From Tubiluchus corallicola (Eukaryota; Priapulida; Priapulimorpha; Priapulimorphida; Tubiluchidae): DNA of 64,000 nucleotides. Below, piece by piece: positions 50,249 to 60,916 of the stretch. How positions within the stretch are numbered: position 1 is the stretch's first letter; each line of letters begins with the position of its first letter. The translations under genes and the position numbers were made by a program. Where the stretch lies: NCBI GenBank assembly GCA_030141605.1, contig JAQGDQ010000209.1:117501-181500 (forward strand). The letters run 5' to 3'. A model generated the notes under the pieces. That model did not search any database, had not been told where the DNA came from, and saw only the letters and a list, made by a program, of their open reading frames with translations.

Positions 50249-51292
50249 ATGTGCCGGTTTATTAAAATCCAGATATATTTACAGAGTGTCAATACTCCTG
50301 TGACAAAAGTAGTATTCGCGGTAGTGATAATATTCTGTGGTTTACTTTTCGCTAAGACATTTTGGTTATCCGTGAATCATTTCTCTCAGCAGCCAATAAT
50401 ATTTACTAAAAAAGTTTCGGAGAAAAATAACGCGAATTCGTCTACAGTTTCTGAAAATTCTACTCTGGTTGTCGAAGAAGGGTATGTTGAGTACGAATTT
50501 AGTAAGAGAAAGAAGTGCAAATCTGGCAGTCAACGGCGACTACCCCGGTGTATTATAATCGGATTTCGAAAATGTGGAACCTTTGCCCTGTTGAGCATGT
50601 TGAAACTGCACCCTGCAATAGCTGTCCGAGATTGGCGACCAGTAGAGGTAGATTACTTTAACTTTCACTATGCCAGAGGTTTAAAATGGTACACAGAAGC
50701 TATGCCATGCTCGACGAGCAACCAAATTACTGTAGAAAAAAGTCCAAAGTACATCATCACTCCAGGAGTGGCAGAGAAAACAAGGAAGGATCTTCCGGGA
50801 GTTAAGATTCTTGTCTTAGTTCGGGAGCCCTTTCAAAGGACTGTATCCCTTTTTTTAGAACGCGGTCGATTGAAACACCAAACATTTGTAGAATTTATTG
50901 GTTCCAATGCAGACCCAAATCCCGTAGATGAAGGAAAATATGTCACGTTTATTGCAAAATGGTTGAGAATTTTTCCTAGAGAACAACTTCACATTGTATC
51001 GGGTGACGACTTAGTTAGAGACCCGATAAGTGAACTGAGAAGAATTGAAACATTTCTGAACTTGGATCATTTGATACCTGGAGATGCCTTTGTCTACCGG
51101 AAAGATAAAGGATTTTATTGTTTCCGTGAAAGAACTGACAAAACGTTTAATAAAGAAGTCACTTGTTTGGGAAAGGTTAAAGGAAGAAAACATCCGGAAG
51201 TGCCAAAAGAACTAGAGGAACGGTTAAAACAAATTTTTCAGCCGTATAATGAACAGTTGTATAAAATAGCAAACCGTTCATTTCATTGGTAA
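50249..51292 (+). CDS. Heparan sulfate 3-O-sulfotransferase-like enzyme
   Basis: Intact 347-residue type II membrane protein, the only clear gene in the window. Members of this family transfer sulfate from PAPS to the 3-OH of glucosamine in heparan sulfate in the Golgi. Residues 20-42 form one hydrophobic anchor after a basic N-terminus. A stem with two N-glycosylation sequons (NSS, NST) follows. The sulfotransferase domain starts near residue 98. The 5'-phosphosulfate loop is IIIGFRKCGTFALL with Lys108; family members have GVRKGGT. The likely catalytic Glu is in VEVDYF (Glu133). The 3'-phosphate site is VREPFQRTVS (Arg192, Ser200). The end, GFYC...C...KGRKHP, keeps the disulfide pair (Cys291, Cys306), but the loop between is about five residues longer than in the vertebrate enzymes I recall. 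A frame open from 50168 contains an upstream GTG; I chose the first ATG at 50249. The coding region is uninterrupted by introns. The paralogue is uncertain. Confidence 0.93.
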   Translation: MCRFIKIQIYLQSVNTPVTKVVFAVVIIFCGLLFAKTFWLSVNHFSQQPIIFTKKVSEKNNANSSTVSENSTLVVEEGYVEYEFSKRKKCKSGSQRRLPRCIIIGFRKCGTFALLSMLKLHPAIAVRDWRPVEVDYFNFHYARGLKWYTEAMPCSTSNQITVEKSPKYIITPGVAEKTRKDLPGVKILVLVREPFQRTVSLFLERGRLKHQTFVEFIGSNADPNPVDEGKYVTFIAKWLRIFPREQLHIVSGDDLVRDPISELRRIETFLNLDHLIPGDAFVYRKDKGFYCFRERTDKTFNKEVTCLGKVKGRKHPEVPKELEERLKQIFQPYNEQLYKIANRSFHW

Positions 51293-51855
51293 CTAAACTG
51301 GCTTTAGTTAAAGTCAACTTTAAAATTAACCCTGCGATTTCAAAAAGCTGCACGTTCTTTAGTCAAGTAGGTATATTTAAAGTTGGTAACCAATGTGAAA
51401 AAGTAATTTTTCGAAGTTGATTTTAGAATTAACTAATAAGCCATTAAGATTATTATTGCAACGTATCGCCATAAGTATTATCCTAACTTACTACCGCTCA
51501 ATGAAAGGTCATTTACATCGTTACTTCTAGGCCTACGCGTCTTTATAAATGCATCATAGCAGTGTTAATAACTTAGAAAGTTTTGAAGTGTGAAAACGTT
51601 TAACCGGCTCATCCGTGGGAATTGCAATCATGCAAAGCAATTTATAGGTGTTTGAGGCAAAAATCACTTGTTGCATGCACTGCTAGATTTCTTATAATCG
51701 CTGAATTTGGTGGCGTGCAGAGGTTTGGTGATCCCCGGAGCCAAGCCCTTGATTGTTTGCCCCTAAGACTCAAGTGGGGGGGGGGCTATAGGGCCTAGTA
51801 TCCAGAAATGTGAGAAAAGAAGACATTTTAAATATGTAAAAAAGATGAAACATGA

Positions 51856-51861
51856 AATAAA
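51856..51861 (+). terminator. Candidate polyadenylation signal
   Basis: The AATAAA hexamer lies 564 bp after the sulfotransferase stop codon, in the right orientation and the first canonical one I found there. The region between is AT-rich and otherwise featureless, apart from a G-run at about 51775-51788. Confidence 0.35.
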
Positions 51862-52083
51862 CATTTTTATTCAAATTAAATATAAATTGAATTTATTAAG
51901 TTCGGTTCCCCAAATGAGATCTCCACTTTCTTCACATGTGGACAGCTGGAGTATGAAAACAAATAATATGTGCAAAATAATTACAAACTTCAAATCAAAA
52001 CATGTGTAACAAGTATTCTACTCCGGTCTCCCTTATCAAAGCACGGGTCCACATTTACACCAGCTTGTGAGTTGTCTGTATTG

Positions 52084-52250
52084 CGTGGACGTGTGGTTTA
52101 GATTTCGGACTGTAACCATGCAGTCTTGAGTTCGAGAGGACATATAAGATAAAACAACATGTTATTCGTTATTTGGTTGTTGCGTCCTAACCTGAAGTGT
52201 AAGTCGCTAAATGGCCGTAAGTACTAATGGTGTCTGTTAAATGAGTGACA
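52084..52250 (+). mobile_element. tRNA-derived SINE with L2-type 3' tail
   Basis: The head reads GTGTGGTTTAGATTTCGGAC and then TGTAACCATGCAGTC, a perfect 5-bp anticodon stem (GACTG/CAGTC). A B-box-like GAGTTCGAGAGG (52129-52140) follows. After a short body the element ends in TGTAAGTCGCT ... GTGTCTGTTAAATGA. This resembles the conserved 3' end (GTAAGTCGCT ... GCGTCTGCTAAATGA) shared by L2-clade LINEs and the SINEs that borrow their machinery. An L2/CR1-like LINE end does occur in the window at 5970-6465. Boundaries are approximate and no target duplication was identified. Confidence 0.6.
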
Positions 52251-52467
52251 GTAGATATATCTTGTCTCTTGTCTTTGGGACGGTAGGGTGTTTGTATAAC
52301 GAAGTTAACAGACACAATTTCAAATTTGAAAATTTTTATTTCACTCTTTTATTGGATGGCCTCCCAATATGGATGTCCGGTGCCATCGGACCCTCTGCCC
52401 CCTCCCTGAATCTTAATGTGACTTTGCATTAAGTCTGTGTGCTGCATGATTGTCACCAAATTCTATG

Positions 52468-52740
52468 TTTCAATCAATGCAGCTAATACATTGTTTATAT
52501 TTGCGGTCACATCACCTTCGAATAGAAACAGGACGGTGGAGACGAGAACCTAAAGAGCACAGATTGTGTGACTGTGGTGCAACACAAACAGAAATCCACA
52601 TTAATAGTGAATGCCCACTAACGGAACAAGTTAGGAATAATTATCGTAACACAAACTTCCTAGACTATGCGGAATTCTTTAAAAATGAGCTAGTTTCCGT
52701 CATCTGTTATGAACTATTACGCCAAGTAGACAGTGATTAA
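52468..52740 (+). mobile_element. LINE ORF2 C-terminal zinc-binding fragment
   Basis: The reading frame contains LRSHHLRIETGRWRREP, then HRLCDCGATQTEIHINSECP and about 35 further residues to a stop. The order L-IETGRW-R-P--ERLC-CG--Q-E-H---CP, including a Cys-x-Cys...His-x4-Cys group, is typical of the C-terminal tail of several non-LTR retrotransposon polyproteins. The polymerase is absent, so this is a truncated insertion. It lies 1.2 kb downstream of the sulfotransferase and is unrelated to it. An (AAAT)n tail at 53852-53879 could be the end of the same copy. Confidence 0.75.
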
Positions 52741-52960
52741 CATCGTCTAACTTTTTTCCCTGATACGTTTTTGTTTTTGGATCTATGTCGCTGTTCCCAC
52801 AAACAATATCATTTTTGACTAAAATTTGTTATCTTACTATTTTTTAACCCGCTAATATATTGTATATTTGAGAAAATTTTGGTCAAGGAAATATGCTACT
52901 ACTGCTACTCTATGTAAAGTTGTTTATACAGCTGTTCCCTAACTGAAAAACATTATGATG

Positions 52961-53044
52961 ATGCGCATTGTATTTATCTTATTTATTATTTATTTTAAAT
53001 TTATGCGCATTGTATTTATCTTATTTATTATTTATTTTAAATTT
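52961..53044. repeat. Perfect 42-bp tandem duplication
   Basis: The 42-bp unit starting ATGCGCATTGTATTTATC occurs twice in direct succession with no mismatch (52961-53002 and 53003-53044). It lies in the AT-rich region after the LINE fragment. Perfect identity indicates a recent slippage or repair event, or an assembly artefact. Confidence 0.9.
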
Positions 53045-54528
53045 ATTTTAGTATGAATTAAATTACAGTATTTTATGGGTTAACTTTCTGTGTTGTATCT
53101 AATGAAATACATTTGACAGATATGTGCCTACAATTGCGATTTCTTTAAACTTTAAATTCTTTAGATCGATCTCACTTCTTAAAAACAAGTAATGTGTTTA
53201 AATCCAAACAAGAATAATAACGACGTTGAACATGACGATGACGACAACAACGACAAGATAAAGTCATTGTTCAGGATTGCTTCTTCGAACTGCAGAAATT
53301 CACAATTTATTTCTTGTAAATATTCGATCACCATCGATCTGAAAGTCAAAATCCCGTGTTTACGTTGGTTCAGTGCACCCAGTGCATGGTTGCCAAATTT
53401 GATTGAACATTAACACGGCGTAAATCATTGATTTTCTCTTCAAAAAACTGTAAATGTTTGTCGAAGCGTGGTGTTCGAAATGATATCCAGATTTTCTACC
53501 TTAATTCAGAACATTGCAAGCAAATATTTGTGGAAAGTTTGTAGAAAGTGATATTAGTCATTTTAAAGTTCTTTTCCGTAAATGTACATATAATCTTAGA
53601 TGCCGTGTTTTAAACGCTTCTGATAGTTTCTTCAAACATGTAATTTACAATAGTGATGTTTTTTATCAAATATTTTGCGCATTGAAATGAAATTTTAATG
53701 TATTTTCAATGTTTATCACTTATGTAATTATTCTAACTGCTTTCTCTTTTTAATTTGTGTAAACTGCAAGTTTATGTTAGTATAACTAGTTGTAGTTTTT
53801 GTTTAGTTATTGTACTTTTATGAATTAAGACTCAGTCTACGAGCAGAAATCAAAAATAAAATAAATAAATAAATAAAATTGTTAAAGGACTTCTGCCAAA
53901 AAGCTCCTGGTCGTTTTAAGTAAGGCACACAGCAGTGTTTTACAGAGAGAACATAGCCTACTGCGCGGAAAGTGATGCACTTCTTCGGATAAGACTTGTA
54001 GTGGGAAATTCAATGGTTAGGTAGAACGGTCAAGTACTCCTAGTTGATAAACGCAAGCAGATCTCATTAGTATTTTACCAGATACGGCTATAGTCAAAAT
54101 ATAAGGCATGGGGTGGATGGCAATACTACTTTGGCGCCAAAATTCGCTAAATGTCATGCAGTTCGTAGCCTATTGTAGTAATTATGCACTATTCTTGTAA
54201 TATAAAACACAAAAATGCCCCAGTCAAATGCCCCATTAATTGCAGATAAGAAGGTTCTCAGAAAAGCTTTTTCTATAAGACTGAAACGTCGTACGGCTTA
54301 CCGCTGGTGAGGTGAATACAGTTGTGAGAAAATGCTAAGCCGCAGCATAGCTGATGCCCAGAATTCTAATGAAGCAACCACTAATTAACTACAGTAAACA
54401 GCTCTGATTCCCGACTGTTTGGGAAGAAATGTTTTTTCAGATCAAGAGTAGGTTTCCTTCTCCGCGTAAAGAGCCAAGTCTAGGTCTAGGTCAGCTAAGA
54501 AAAGAAGGCGCGGTTATTCGTATGGTTC
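53045..54528. other. Gene-free AT-rich span with LINE-like tail
   Basis: No gene was recognised. At 53780-53879 the sequence ends in GACTCAGTCTACGAGCAG and then (AAAT)n, a typical LINE 3' terminus on the plus strand. Confidence 0.45.
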
Positions 54529-54675
54529 CTTGTTTGTTTGTTTTTTGTTTGTCTGTCTGTTTGTTTGTTAGTTAGTTAGTTTTGTTTTGCTTGTTTATTT
54601 GTTTGTTTGTTTGTCTGTTTGCAACTCTGTTTGTTTGTTTGTTTGTTTCTCTGTTTCTTTGTTGTTGTTTGCTGG
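54529..54675. repeat. (TTTG)n cryptic microsatellite
   Basis: About 145 bp made mainly of GTTT units with CTGT and TTAG variants. It produces a Cys/Leu/Phe-rich spurious ORF at 54582-54767. Confidence 0.85.
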
Positions 54676-54769
54676 CTTGTTTACTTGTTAAGTGTATGTA
54701 TATACCCCAACAACAGCTGAGACTGAACTTTAGTCAGAATTTCATCTTTGAAGACGCATCTGGCTAGAT

Positions 54770-55020
54770 ACCCGCATCAGACCAAACTTGTTCCGACCAA
54801 ACCTCTGTCAGACTAGACCTCAGACATTCCGGACTAAATACAGACTAGGCCTCTAATAGAGCAGGCAGATCAGAACACAGACAAACGAGATCAAACCATC
54901 GTATCTCCGACAAATCAGACGCTAAACAGATTTGTTACAGACCATTGATAGATCAGATCTCAGACCAGGCTCACGGCAAAGCAACCAAAGACTAAAAGAA
55001 ACTAAGTCATAATTAGAGCC
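54770..55020. repeat. Cryptic repeat of CAGAC/CAGACCA words
   Basis: Words such as CAGACCA, CAGACTA and CAGAC recur about twelve times without fixed spacing. It follows the TTTG tract and precedes another cryptic repeat. I interpret it as old, decayed tandem sequence. Confidence 0.5.
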
Positions 55021-55102
55021 ATATCCAGAACAGAAAGAAATTTACCCAATCCAATAGTTAGACCACATCCATACCATAACATCCCAACCGCAAATCACGG
55101 TC

Positions 55103-55260
55103 ACCTTGTTACATAATTTACCACATTTGTTACACAAAAATTGTCACATAATTGATTGTTACAAATTGTTATAAAATTTGTTACGTAATGACGACTTTTG
55201 TGACTTGCTACATGATGCTGCATTGTTACATAATGAGCGCTTTTGTTACATAATGAATCT
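55103..55260. repeat. Cryptic repeat of TTGTTACATAATG words
   Basis: TTGTTACATAA or a close relative recurs at least seven times in about 155 bp. The last two copies are longer and nearly identical (CTTTTGTTACATAATGA). It is probably a decayed minisatellite. Confidence 0.6.
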
Positions 55261-56104
55261 TAACACCGCCACGTGCCAGGGTAACGAATTCATTATCGTG
55301 ATTTTTTTCGTTTAAGCTGAATGCTTAATTTATTTGTAACTAAAATCGCCTTCATTATAGTTGCTTCAACATATACTGCTTGATCGTACCTACACATTTT
55401 GTGAAATATTCCACCCTTTTCAAGAAACAAATCCCTGAATCCGCCTCAAACCCGATACAATGAATTCAGAATTTTATGAACAGATAATGACTTCGTTACT
55501 TGGCGAAGTTTAATATCTTCCTCTAACACAATAACACGCCGTCGCTCTATGACACATTAACGTAGTCCTTTTGTCATGTTCGACTGATTTTCACCCGCAT
55601 AATTCACGACATGATACTGAAAACAGTTTCCGAATTTAATTTCGCAGTCCATCTAACTTACATTAAATCTCGTTGTACTGTCACTCAAAACCACTCGAGC
55701 CTAACCAATGTAAACACTTTCTGCGAGAATTAAGAATGTAGCGCGGCTTCGTTCCGGAAGCCAAACAATCACTGTATATTTTCACTATCGGAGAGGTCGG
55801 TTTTTAAGGAAGCGCCATATCCTGTTAAAATACGTAATTTAGGTGCTTAAAATTAATTGTACCAAGCCTTTTCTTGCAATACAATTATTTTAAAGATGTA
55901 TTACAAAAACAGGGATTTCTTGTTTCGAAGCATCATTAAATTTAAAAAGCCCAGAGCAAGTTCAAAATTAGTTTCTCTCGCGAAATAGCTGTAACTGAAA
56001 GGGGGAGGGAAATTATAAGTTCTTATTTCATCATCTCTTTTTCGTGAGTAATTTTTGTTGCATTTTTATTATATCGTGTATCTAGACATTTGTAAGAATC
56101 TATT

Positions 56105-56200
56105 TCATAAACACGTGTGTAGTTTGTGTAATACTATGAAATAGTTTCTGATTTTATAAGCACGTGTGTAGTTTACATACTGCGAAACAGTTTCTCAACT
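56105..56200. repeat. Two diverged tandem copies, unit about 50 bp
   Basis: The segment with ACACGTGTGTAGTTTGTG...GAAATAGTTTCTG is followed by GCACGTGTGTAGTTTACA...GAAACAGTTTCTC. Two units have clear but imperfect identity. Confidence 0.65.
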
Positions 56201-56416
56201 CATTGAGTAAATAAACTTAATTATCTAAAAAATATTCGAAATATCAGCGGCTGTCAAACCAGCATGAAGTGCCGTCATGTAATAAAGATAAAACGAAGAA
56301 GAAGAAAAGCAAAAATGCTCGTGATTTGAGAGTTTAAGTTATTTGCTGCCATTAAAAACATTCTGGCTCAGTGGTTCAGTCTTTGCTAGTCTATCAGTAA
56401 GTGGAAATTGTTTTTC

Positions 56417-56574
56417 GGAACGATTTCACAATTTCCCACCCTAACCATAGCCCTAACCCAACCAAAACCCTACACTAACCCAGCCCTAACCCTAACCCTA
56501 ATTCTATCCCTAACCTTAATCCTAATCTGCTTCACGAACCAATTTCTTGTGTGTGGGAGTTGTACACTTTTGTC
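56417..56574 (-). mobile_element. TIR element with telomere-like core, family T copy 2
   Basis: 158 bp in reverse orientation. Read on the minus strand it starts AAAGTGTACAACTCCCACA and continues AAGAAATTGGTTCGTGAAGC. This matches copy 1 at 32864 base for base except for scattered changes. The hexamer array (CCCTAA-type on the plus strand, 56440-56527) follows, and then the other end, complement of GGAACGATTTCACAATTTCCC. The target duplication is TGTTTTTC / TGTTTTCC at 56409-56416 and 56575-56582 (7 of 8). The 70-aa ORF at 56408-56620 is an artefact of the array. Confidence 0.85.
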
Positions 56575-56898
56575 TGTTTTCCTCCTGAATTACAAATATT
56601 CGTGCAGTCTGGTGCAATAAACTAAATTAAGTAGCCTTATCTAACTTTAAAACATCTTCGTATACTTTCCATCTTATTGCGCTATTTCTATCTTATCTGA
56701 GAATAATTTAAACGCATTTATTTTATGACCTCCTTTATTAAATACCTCTACTTTTGTCTTTTAAAGGTTTATATTTATGTATCATATATACTCTATATAA
56801 CCCCAACAGACACTGAAGTTTTTAACGCAATATTATGATTGCACGAGGAATTCATAGTTATTATTAAACAAAAGAAACTTGTAAATTAAATAGCTTAC

Positions 56899-57049
56899 CT
56901 TTTCCTGACGAATTTCGAACGCGTGCATTGTCATATAAATCGCCATGAAGATCATCGCCGTGAGCGAGAATGGCGTACGAGGTACAGAAAGCGTCTTTTG
57001 TTACCGATGTTTGTTTAGTGACCTTTGGTGACCTCGTGACTGTACTCAT
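56899..57049 (-). CDS. Candidate first coding exon, unknown protein
   Basis: On the minus strand an ATG opens a 50-codon frame starting MSTVTRSPKVTK and ending near DLYDNARVRNSSGK. It runs directly into a strong splice donor (AAAAG|GTAAGC; intron GT at 56897-56898). Base composition and codon choice are less AT-biased than in surrounding chance ORFs. The encoded peptide is hydrophilic with no signal peptide. I recognise no family and found no second exon on the minus strand below 56.9 kb, so the rest of the gene may lie beyond the window or be missed. A chance ORF next to a chance donor remains quite possible. Confidence 0.3.
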
Positions 57050-57234
57050 GTAACGTTATTTGTCTCACGCAACGAAAGGCGGTTCTTCCAATTTAATACC
57101 GCTACAACGAAGTAACAAGAAGTCACCAAATGAAACAAGTTTTACAGTAAGTTAATAATCAAATAAATTGAATATTCGTAATAAGAGTAGGATTTTAAGT
57201 TGTAAAAGCTTATATTATAGTGAGGGTCTAGTTT

Positions 57235-57415
57235 GACTTTAAGTACCATTTGTCACAATGCAGATTAAGTCGATCAAGGCAATTTTGCAAGCATGTCTGA
57301 GTTGCAGAAATATCAGTATATTGTCTGCATAATTAAGTAGATGAAGATCATTGTTATTTAGTATTGGAGGTTCACATGATTTATCGAAAATATCAACAAT
57401 GTCGCCCATGACAAC
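57235..57415 (-). mobile_element. Non-LTR reverse transcriptase fragment (YADD region)
   Basis: The minus strand encodes DIVDIFDKSCEPPILNN and then NDLHLLNYADNILIF, where YADN at about 57320-57331 corresponds to the catalytic YADD box with the second Asp changed. After a frameshift it reads LQNCLDRLNLHCDKWYLK, the segment that normally follows the YADD box in LINEs. The Asp change and the frameshift show an inactive copy. It is on the same strand as the fragment at 58085-58925 but separated by about 670 bp and of different sequence style, so a separate insertion is likely. Confidence 0.7.
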
Positions 57416-58084
57416 AAAAGTAAAAGTAAAAGTATGCCCTGTACCAGGAACATTAAAACTGATTTCGCAGTTTATTTAGATCTTATCTACTTCTAACTGA
57501 GGATTTATTGTCCTGTAGGTTGTGTACTTAGATCCAACTGAATTAAGAATTTTATCTTGTAATTTTGCACTTTCCATATCGATGGGATTTTCTTATAATG
57601 ACCTCACGTGTTTAGTTGCGCGGCTTCTGCAAGACTCAGCTATAAACCCTCTCTCACTCTCACTCAGCCTCAGTCTCTTGACCAAATTTAACTTGTTTGT
57701 TTTATACGTATGCACTCAAATTTGGCATGCCGATTTCACAGAGACATTAGTTGTTTGGCAACTATCGAGTACATATTTTCATTTCAACATTTTAAATTAA
57801 AATGTTGAAAGCAGTACAGTTGAAAGAAATATTTGCTAACTTTGTAATTTAATCGTCCGTCGCTAATCAATCTGCCATACGTTGGAAATAATGAAGTTCC
57901 AGCAATCAATTGAACTTACTGCACCTGCTCTGACTTGGACTTTTCGTTTTACAACATATATATATATATCAGAGTAATCTTTAATCGTAGCATCATTATT
58001 TTAGCAAAAGAATGGAACTTGCGAGGAACTCAGTGTATTAGCTTACAGGGTGATGTTGTGTCGGAAAAATTCTGATTTTTTAAT

Positions 58085-58925
58085 TTAATTTTTTATGACC
58101 TTGCCATATTCCAGCCATATTTCAGCCAACTGTTTACGTTCAACCAAAGAGGAAACTAGATATGTAAGCTGCAGTCCTTCCACGAACGCCATAATAATGT
58201 AGCTTATGAAGGAGTCTATAATGCGGCACACTGTCAAAAGCTTTGCTGAAGTCCAGCAGTAAAACATCCGTTTGACTATGATTATTTAGAGAAGACGCCC
58301 TGTCTTGAACTGCAGTAATTAATTGCGTTTCACGTGATAACTTCTGTCTAAAACCATGCTGAAGACCTGATAATATATTGTGATGTGAAACATGTTTCAT
58401 AATGTGATTTAAGATGATATGCTCCATTATCTTCCATAAAATGCACGTCAAGGAGATAAGCCTATAATATCTAGGCATTTTCATCTTTCTTGTAAACAGC
58501 TGTTTACTTCTAATGCTTGCTTCTAATCAGAAAAAATAATTCCCATATCAAAGGAAAAGAAAAACAAATGAGGGCGCCAGCTCGGTGGCTGTTGTCTTAA
58601 GCATCTTTGCTGATACCAAATCATCAGGACCGCAAGCTTTGGAAGAACTAATGTGAGTCAACTGTTTGCTACCCCTTCGATGCCAATCTGTTTGTCCCCA
58701 ACTGCTGGATATGGAGACGTGCCCACCTGGAATGCTGCTGGTATGTTCATTTGTAAAAACTGATTTGAACTGATCATCTATAGTTTTTGCCTTTTCAAAT
58801 GTAATATGCACATTTTTGTACCATCTTTTATTGTAGGCACACCCAAATTTTGGTGCCCCCTTAGCTTAATATATGACCAAAACTTTTTGGGGTTGGAGTT
58901 TAAGCTTGTCGCGGTAATATTCTTC
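58085..58925 (-). mobile_element. CR1/jockey-like LINE, RT N-terminal fragment
   Basis: Reading the minus strand from 58925: NSNPKKFWSYIKLRG and GVPTIKDGT (linker before the polymerase). After a frameshift comes AKTIDDQFKSVFTNE and SSKACGPDDLVSAKML (58548-58811). In the next frame (58140-58484) comes YRLISLTCILWKIMEHII, HNILSGLQHGFRQKLSRETQ and DVLLLDFSKAFDSVPHYRLL. These are the fingers and palm motif A of non-LTR reverse transcriptases, with the first catalytic Asp in LDFSKAFD. The sequence leaves homology soon after YISSFL, before the YADD box. At least two frameshifts make it a pseudogene. Confidence 0.88.
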
Positions 58926-60908
58926 AGATAGTCATACAATGAGTTCTAACACAATAAACAATGATTTACAATGCGCAAACAATTACAATGCATCAGTTTT
59001 GCACTCTAAAATCAAATTGTTAGTGGTATACGTAAAATTCGATAATAAGCTGGGAAGTCAAGCTATTTACGAAGTGAATTTTTAACGTTATCAATAGTTT
59101 GTCGATGCGTATATATATATATATATATATATAAGTTCATAGTTGAAAAACTTTGAAGGCCAATAAATTGTACGAAGCACGAAGTTTGATTAAAATAATA
59201 CCTTTGTACAAAATTCAGTGATTACTGCGGAATAAACAGGAAAGCGATTTAGCCCTCCGAGAATTTTCTATGAGCGTGATTTGGTGAATAACATTTAATG
59301 GTAAATTTGAGGTAATGGTTATCACTAATTAGTTAAAATTTAATGTTGTAAATACCAAGAGAAACAAATGAAAGAAATCCAGAAATTGCGTATAGCTTTA
59401 ACCTGTTAACCCTAACTGGGAATTGTATTGTAACTAAATTTGTATAACTTTACAAAGAAGTTATACAAAGAAGTGAATAATTGTGCTGCAAATCGAGTTC
59501 GGGAAATCACAGTTGCGTGCTGCCATCTACAGAAAATTTAGTAAGATTTTTGAAGCAAGCAAGTTCTATCCTTATTTTAGCAAATTTGATAATTAGCTCA
59601 TTGGCCATACTACGTTTGAAGAAAAGCTTTTTCATGATTTTTTAATGTAACACACGCTACAACATAAGCCTTTTTTTTAATCTGAGAAGCAAATATTTCA
59701 CCATTAAATTTTTTATGTTACGAGACACAAAATTTAGAACAAGGTGTTCAGAATTGCTCAGATTATAGGTATTACAATAATATGTGATGTGATAAAATGG
59801 CGAAACATGTTTCTTGCACCCCATATGCATTTTTTAAATTAAGGTGACTACTTTATTTGACCAGATTAGACCAGAAAAAAGTGTACTGCTTAGCGTATAA
59901 AAATATTTCTCTACCAAAAATCTACCGATTCGATAAATACATAAAAATGATTTTAACATCGATTTTACCTAATGCAAAATTTTTTGCACTCTTACACGTG
60001 TTGAACCTATCGTTTGTTTTTCAAGCTTGGAGTCGCATCCATTATACACAGTAGTAATATATAAGAGAGTGGATAGGCTTGTGGCGACACCCGTTTGCAA
60101 GCAAAAGAAGCTTTATCTAATTTGCTCTGTGACGCGAGCATCTCTTAACACATTTCAATAACAAAAAGAATAAAAACTGCATCTAAATTATAAATTTAGA
60201 AACTGAAGAAATTATTTTAGTTTTGCGTCGCCTAAATTCGTCATCTTTATCGCGATTCGCATTTATATCCTTTATCTGCTTTGCGTCTTTAAGATTCGTC
60301 CTTTGTAACGACCGAAAACGTAATTAAGATATCGTCTGTCATAAGCGCTTATGTGCAGCTTATAAATCAATAAGTTTCTGTCGCTTACCGAAACCCCTGG
60401 CGCAAGACGTCGTAATAGTTTTCCTTGTTTGAACGCTTATATGTAGTAATTATGACCTAGCTATAATTAGTTTGCTCTGCATGTGTGAGTAACGTTACTT
60501 TCGTGTGCTGTTGGAATCACAAATGCATTTTATCAAACAGAAATGCAAATTATAACAGGTGAAGCGCGTCCTGCCATCGCAAGCTAGGCTTCGGTTGTCG
60601 TGCGCGCAGTGTCTAATCATTGTGCAGTACGTTACCTGTAGATGCAATTGTGTTTTTATATAGTAAACACACAAACGTGGTTTTTAGGCTAATAATTTTG
60701 TTCACTACGGTTTCGTAACAATAGCTTTCTCAATATGCGAAATGCCATAGAGATCTTGTGAGGACGGTATGGTACAGGACAGGTAAGACAATATAATCTC
60801 TTACATCTCTTTAAAATCTTAGTGGCACCTTTGTCTGTATATATCAAACGTCCATCGATTACACGTGACAACGCTTTTTATGTTTGATAAGCCTATTGCT
60901 TTTGAAAA
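58926..60908. other. Gene-free AT-rich span
   Basis: No gene was recognised. A (TA)n run lies at about 59107-59133. Confidence 0.4.
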
Positions 60909-60916
60909 AGATAACT

